Assembly: GCF_963662885.1 (NCBI RefSeq)
Contig: NZ_OY760059.1
Coordinates: 1,488,001-1,552,000, forward strand
Direction of reading: 5' to 3'
DNA: 64,000 nucleotides
Source of the DNA: an uncultured Pseudodesulfovibrio sp.
GTDB lineage: Bacteria > Desulfobacterota > Desulfovibrionia > Desulfovibrionales > Desulfovibrionaceae
Part shown: positions 60,945 to 64,000 of the stretch, piece by piece
Layout of the letters: each line of letters begins with the position of its first letter
How positions within the stretch are numbered: position 1 is the first letter of the stretch
Position numbers and translations under genes: made by a program
The notes under the pieces: generated by a model
What the model saw: only the letters and a program-made list of their open reading frames with translations
Told to the model about the DNA's origin: nothing
The model's database searches: none

Positions 60945-61759
60945 TGCGCCTCCCCGGACTGGGTGGGTTCCTCCTGGCTGGAGGGATGTCCTACGGGCAG
61001 ATAGACCAGTTCCGCGACCCGCTGCTTGCGGGAAATCTGCACCGCCTTGGCCAGTTCGCGACTGCCGGCGTCAGACAATCGCAGCCATTTGCCCGAGGTC
61101 GGCTCAAAGCGCTCCACCCACGCGCCCGAGGCGGGCATGCGCAGCAGAGCGAGTCTTCCGGCACGGAGCACGGTCACGGCCATGGGGTTGCCGTCCTCCT
61201 CCATGACCGCTTCCTCGGCTTCCACATCGAGGCTGTAGCCCGCTTCCATGCGCAGGGCTTCCAGCAGGAGGGCGAGCTTGTCTCCAGCCGTGGCGGCTGG
61301 ATCATCCAGGGTTCGCCTCAACAGTCCCAGTCGGGCGCGCCGTTCATCCCGGGCAAAAGGCAGGTCCGCGTCCCGGGCGTTGACCAGTTCGGCATACAGG
61401 GTCTCCATGACCTGATCCAGATCGCGCCGGGTGGACAGGGCCGTTTCGGTGCGCTCCTTGAGTTCCCGGATGTCCGCCCGCTCCCTGTCGATGTAGGCCT
61501 GTTGCCGGGCAACGGCGAACCTGGCCGCTTCGGCGTCGTAGAGCAGTTGGCGCGCCTGATCGAGCAGGGTTTCACGTTCTTCCGCCCATTTTTCGGCCCG
61601 GACCCCGACGGCTCCGGCCTTGCGCGCTGCAGCCTCCACACCGGCCCTGGCTGCGGGAACGGCGCCGGACTCCGCCGCGGGAGGACTCTGGGCCAGGGCT
61701 CCCGCACAGAGCAGGGGCAGGAGGGACAGGGCGGCGAACAGACGGAGGAAGGTCGTCAT
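60941..61759 (-). CDS. DUF3450 periplasmic protein of the TonB2-like system
   Basis: 272 residues with a signal peptide (LSLLPLLCAGALA-QS) and a long charged coiled coil (about 40-130), then a compact C-terminal part (MAVTVLRAGRLALLRMPASG, WLRLSDAGSRELAKAVQISR). DUF3450 proteins head TonB2-type operons and probably join the TtpC coiled coil in the periplasm. Confidence 0.88.
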   Translation of the reverse strand: MTTFLRLFAALSLLPLLCAGALAQSPPAAESGAVPAARAGVEAAARKAGAVGVRAEKWAEERETLLDQARQLLYDAEAARFAVARQQAYIDRERADIRELKERTETALSTRRDLDQVMETLYAELVNARDADLPFARDERRARLGLLRRTLDDPAATAGDKLALLLEALRMEAGYSLDVEAEEAVMEEDGNPMAVTVLRAGRLALLRMPASGAWVERFEPTSGKWLRLSDAGSRELAKAVQISRKQRVAELVYLPVGHPSSQEEPTQSGEAQ

Positions 61760-61800
61760 GGAACATCCTTGCTGGTTTGGGCCGGGTTGAGGCCATGGGG

Positions 61801-62535
61801 TCAGTATATCTTCAATTCGCTCTTGTGCAAAAGACGCATGGGGCCGTTCGGCGCGTCCGGCCGGGCCAGAAGCACGGGCAGGCCTCGGCGGCGTATGAGC
61901 TTGATCCGTTCCTGGAGCAGGACCGGGGTGTCCGCAGATAGATTATTGTCCGCTTCGTCCTGCACATGGTGGGCGTCGCACAACCGGGCGATCTCGCCGG
62001 CGGGCATGGCCGTGCCTTCGGGGCCCAGATGCTTCCAGCCCCGGTAGCGTCCGTCCTCGCCGCCCATGCGCAGTCCGATGCCCGCCAGGGCTCCGACCAC
62101 ACCGTCGCCCGTGCCCCCGTGCTCGGACAGATGGACACCCAGCTCGCCGGCCAGCCCGTAGGCAAGCCCCTTGTTCAGCACGGTGCACTTGGCATCGTTG
62201 CCAAAGCGGATAAGCCGCTCCCTGGCTTCCCCCGAAATGCTTTCGGGGACGAGGCACAGTCCGGGGTCCGAGCCGGGCGCACCGTTACGTTCCAGAAAAT
62301 CCTGCATGTAGCGGATGATCGCGTCGGGTTCTTCACAGCCGGTCACTTCCACACACATGGAACTGTTGTGCGAAGTGTAGGGGACGTCCTCATGAACAAA
62401 GAGCTGGTGACGGCTGATGGCCGAGAATTCGCCCAGACCGAGCTGCTTCATCTCGTTGCAGGCTCGTTCGGTCAGCCAACCGGTCCCCTTGGTTTCCAGG
62501 TTGTCGGTATCGTCGATACACAGATAATACAGCAT
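61801..62535 (-). CDS. Protein with IDDTD motif (TiaS kinase-domain-like)
   Basis: 244 residues from ATG 62535. The N-terminal motif LCIDDTDNLETKGTGWLTER matches the first-strand Asp motif of archaeal TiaS (tRNA agmatinylcytidine synthetase) kinase domains. The rest has GGTGDGVVGALAGIGLRMGG, a glycine-rich phosphate-binding-like loop, but none of the TiaS RNA-binding domains. It lies in the ECF/TonB operon, 13 bases after the S-component gene, so it probably acts on the imported compound. The assignment is by motif only. Confidence 0.65.
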   Translation of the reverse strand: MLYYLCIDDTDNLETKGTGWLTERACNEMKQLGLGEFSAISRHQLFVHEDVPYTSHNSSMCVEVTGCEEPDAIIRYMQDFLERNGAPGSDPGLCLVPESISGEARERLIRFGNDAKCTVLNKGLAYGLAGELGVHLSEHGGTGDGVVGALAGIGLRMGGEDGRYRGWKHLGPEGTAMPAGEIARLCDAHHVQDEADNNLSADTPVLLQERIKLIRRRGLPVLLARPDAPNGPMRLLHKSELKIY

Positions 62536-62548
62536 GTCTGCCTCTTGG

Positions 62549-63091
62549 TTATCTGGCCTGGGGAAGCATGCCCCGGGCCTTGAGTTTACGGATGATGGGG
62601 GCGGCGGCCAGTCCTCCAAGCCCGCCGAACAGGGAGCCGCCTACCGTTTTGATGAGTGCGTGGGCCATGATGATCGCCGGGTCCATGCCCACCAGCCAGT
62701 CCGTTGTGGCCACGCCCACGATTCGTGTGGCGGCCGCTGCGATTCCGACCAGGGTATAGAAGACGATCGAGCAGCCCATTCCGGGAAAGAGCAGGAAGGC
62801 GAGGTCCACGCACAGGGACGGAAACAGGAACTTGAGCAGCAGCAGGGGGCCGCCCTTGCCCATGCCGAGCAGTACCGAGGCCAGCCCGGCGGCCAGTCCG
62901 GTGGCTGTGGCCGCGAGTTTTCGGCCGGTGACGGCGCGGGGCAGGATCAGGAAAAAGATGGTGAAGAACATGGCGTGGCCCGGGATACCCAGGTTCAGAC
63001 GCAGGGCCATCTTGGTGACCAGCAGAAATAGGGCGCAGAATCCCACGAGCAGCGTGTCGCGCAGACCGGAAGACGGGGCTTGCGGGGTCAT
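62549..63091 (-). CDS. ECF transporter substrate-specific (S) component
   Basis: 180 residues, five or six membrane segments, small and Gly/Ala-rich (NLGIPGHAMFFTIFFLILPR, GLAAGLASVLLGMGKGGP, CSIVFYTLVGIAAAATRIVG). Size and position beside EcfT and EcfA identify it as the likely S component. The substrate is unknown; it does not match the vitamin or cobalt types I can recognise by eye. Confidence 0.75.
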   Translation of the reverse strand: MTPQAPSSGLRDTLLVGFCALFLLVTKMALRLNLGIPGHAMFFTIFFLILPRAVTGRKLAATATGLAAGLASVLLGMGKGGPLLLLKFLFPSLCVDLAFLLFPGMGCSIVFYTLVGIAAAATRIVGVATTDWLVGMDPAIIMAHALIKTVGGSLFGGLGGLAAAPIIRKLKARGMLPQAR

Positions 63092-63789
63092 AGGCCAGGC
63101 TCCTTTGCGGCGGCGCTGGCCTCCGCGTGCCGTTGTTCTTCATTCAGGGGCCAGGACGTGCGCCTGTTGCGCATGGAAAAGCCTCTGGCCCGTGCACTGT
63201 TGGCGATCTCCGTGGCCAGCTCGATGCTTTGCAGCACGGCGGGCAGGGCGATGCAGGATACGGCGTCCGGCCAGTTGCGGGGATTGAGCAGCTCACGCGG
63301 CAGCACCCGCGCGCCGCGCAGGACCTGGGCCTCGTGGATGATCCGCACGCGTTCGAGCAGCAAAGGGAAAAAACGCAGGCAGCAGGAGGCCACGAAGGGC
63401 AGGTTGCCCGGCAGAATCCGTTTGAGAATCCGCTCCAGGGCGGCCGGTGGCACGAGGCGGATGGTCAGCATGCCCGGAACAAAGACCAGGATCAGACGCA
63501 GCGACACGGACAGGCCGCCCTGCCATTCTCCAGGGCCGAAGCGCAGGCAGTACAGTCCGGTGACCACCGCGATCTGCCAGAAACAGGCCATGCCCAGGCG
63601 CAGCAGGCGTTTTGGCCCGGGACGCGAGATCAGGAGCAACGTCCCCTCGACTACGGCGAGGACGGGCATGGACCACGGGCCGTGCCAGATAACGGCCAGC
63701 AGCGAGAGCACCGGACAGAGGATGAGCATGAGCCAGGGCGGGAGGACGAAGATCGCGCGCCGTTCGGATGAATCATGCCACAGGTTCAA
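63088..63789 (-). CDS. ecfT: ECF transporter transmembrane (T) component
   Basis: About 233 residues from TTG 63789 (GGAGG five bases upstream), or GTG 63816. Membrane helices include LPPWLMLILCPVLSLLAVIW and VSLRLILVFVPGMLTIRLVP. The coupling-helix motif ANSARARGFSMRNRR is the Ala-Arg-Gly signature of the CbiQ/EcfT family that binds the ATPases. It overlaps the ATPase gene by 17 bp at this start. Confidence 0.85.
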   Translation of the reverse strand: MNLWHDSSERRAIFVLPPWLMLILCPVLSLLAVIWHGPWSMPVLAVVEGTLLLISRPGPKRLLRLGMACFWQIAVVTGLYCLRFGPGEWQGGLSVSLRLILVFVPGMLTIRLVPPAALERILKRILPGNLPFVASCCLRFFPLLLERVRIIHEAQVLRGARVLPRELLNPRNWPDAVSCIALPAVLQSIELATEIANSARARGFSMRNRRTSWPLNEEQRHAEASAAAKEPGL

Positions 63790-64000
63790 GGCGTCCTCCG
63801 GCGATTCGCAGCTCACGGGTATAGAAATTGTTGAAGCGCAGGGACGAGGTCGGGTTGTGTCCGGTGACCATAACGGCCATGCCCCGCTTTTCTCGCTCCG
63901 CGTCCAGCAGAGCGTGTATCCGTTCCCGCGCGTTGCGGTCCAGCCCTGCGAACGGGTCGTCGAGAATGAGCAGGTCCGGCTCCTGGGTCAGGCAGGCTCC
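63773..64000 (-). CDS. ECF transporter ATPase (A component), C-terminal part
   Basis: The minus frame ends at TGA 63773 and is open to the window edge. The visible 75 residues have a Walker B of LLILDDPFAGLD and an H-loop TGHNPTSS typical of ECF and CbiO ATPases. The Walker A and start lie outside the window. Confidence 0.85.
   Translation of the reverse strand, partial: GACLTQEPDLLILDDPFAGLDRNARERIHALLDAEREKRGMAVMVTGHNPTSSLRFNNFYTRELRIAGGRLEPVA

Overview
The window is high-GC DNA (by eye about 60%), densely packed with translationally coupled operons. It looks like the chromosome of a sulfate-reducing Desulfovibrionaceae member of the Desulfovibrio/Pseudodesulfovibrio type. This is an inference from several things: Hdr-like iron-sulfur redox modules, a rubrerythrin, a DHCW-motif cupin, a GC-rich hairpin repeat of a kind I associate with that group, the rplU-rpmA-obgE-proB neighbourhood, and a candidate selenocysteine gene with a bacterial SECIS-like hairpin.

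Layout. 0-9 kb: a PadR regulator and small conserved proteins; proB coupled to an MFS exporter; rplU-rpmA-obgE. obgE and proB are separated by an insert holding a LysR/carboxymuconolactone-decarboxylase pair and a repeat protein. 9-12 kb: a minus-strand redox operon of nitroreductase, metallo-hydrolase, an 80-residue candidate selenoprotein, a flavodoxin-fold protein and ComF. 12-17 kb: an ECF sigma factor, a membrane protein with a CBM48-like domain, three exported proteins and an HD-GYP protein. 17-27 kb: acyl-ACP thioesterase, GNATs, MarC, an AT-rich acquired gene, recN, a hybrid histidine kinase with a Cache-like domain but no visible membrane segment, and orphan peptide-type ABC permeases.

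27-30 kb: tRNA-Ala(GGC) followed by a decayed integrated element, with an integrase remnant, a frameshifted Rhs core, a coupled small membrane protein, a second Rhs tip, and a 47-bp copy of the tRNA 3' end. After it come purT and a GT-C glycosyltransferase.

32-47 kb: a glycerol regulon. On the minus strand glpR and a GlpSTPQV-type ABC glycerol importer; divergently glpA, glpB, a fused cytochrome b/c-heme/ferredoxin membrane subunit, an HdrB-like subunit, glpK and an acyltransferase. Glycerol would be imported, phosphorylated by GlpK and oxidised by GlpAB, with electrons passed to the membrane through the Hdr-like pair. GlpR-like operator sequences lie in both promoter regions.

47-64 kb: rubrerythrin, an iron-containing alcohol dehydrogenase, an HdrD-like protein, a DHCW cupin, a MalT-like regulator next to an autotransporter-type outer-membrane protein, and a long minus-strand operon. 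That operon joins an ECF importer (A, T and S genes), a protein with an IDDTD motif, and a TonB2-like system (DUF3450, two ExbB-type proteins, ExbD, TonB, TPR). It looks like a two-membrane uptake system for an unidentified nutrient; the first gene runs off the window edge.

Strongest novelty candidate: the gene at 10707-10465 (minus), whose in-frame TGA is followed after 11 nt by a perfect 7-bp hairpin with a GGTTGG loop. Conventional gene calling would start it after the TGA and miss the Cys-Sec motif.
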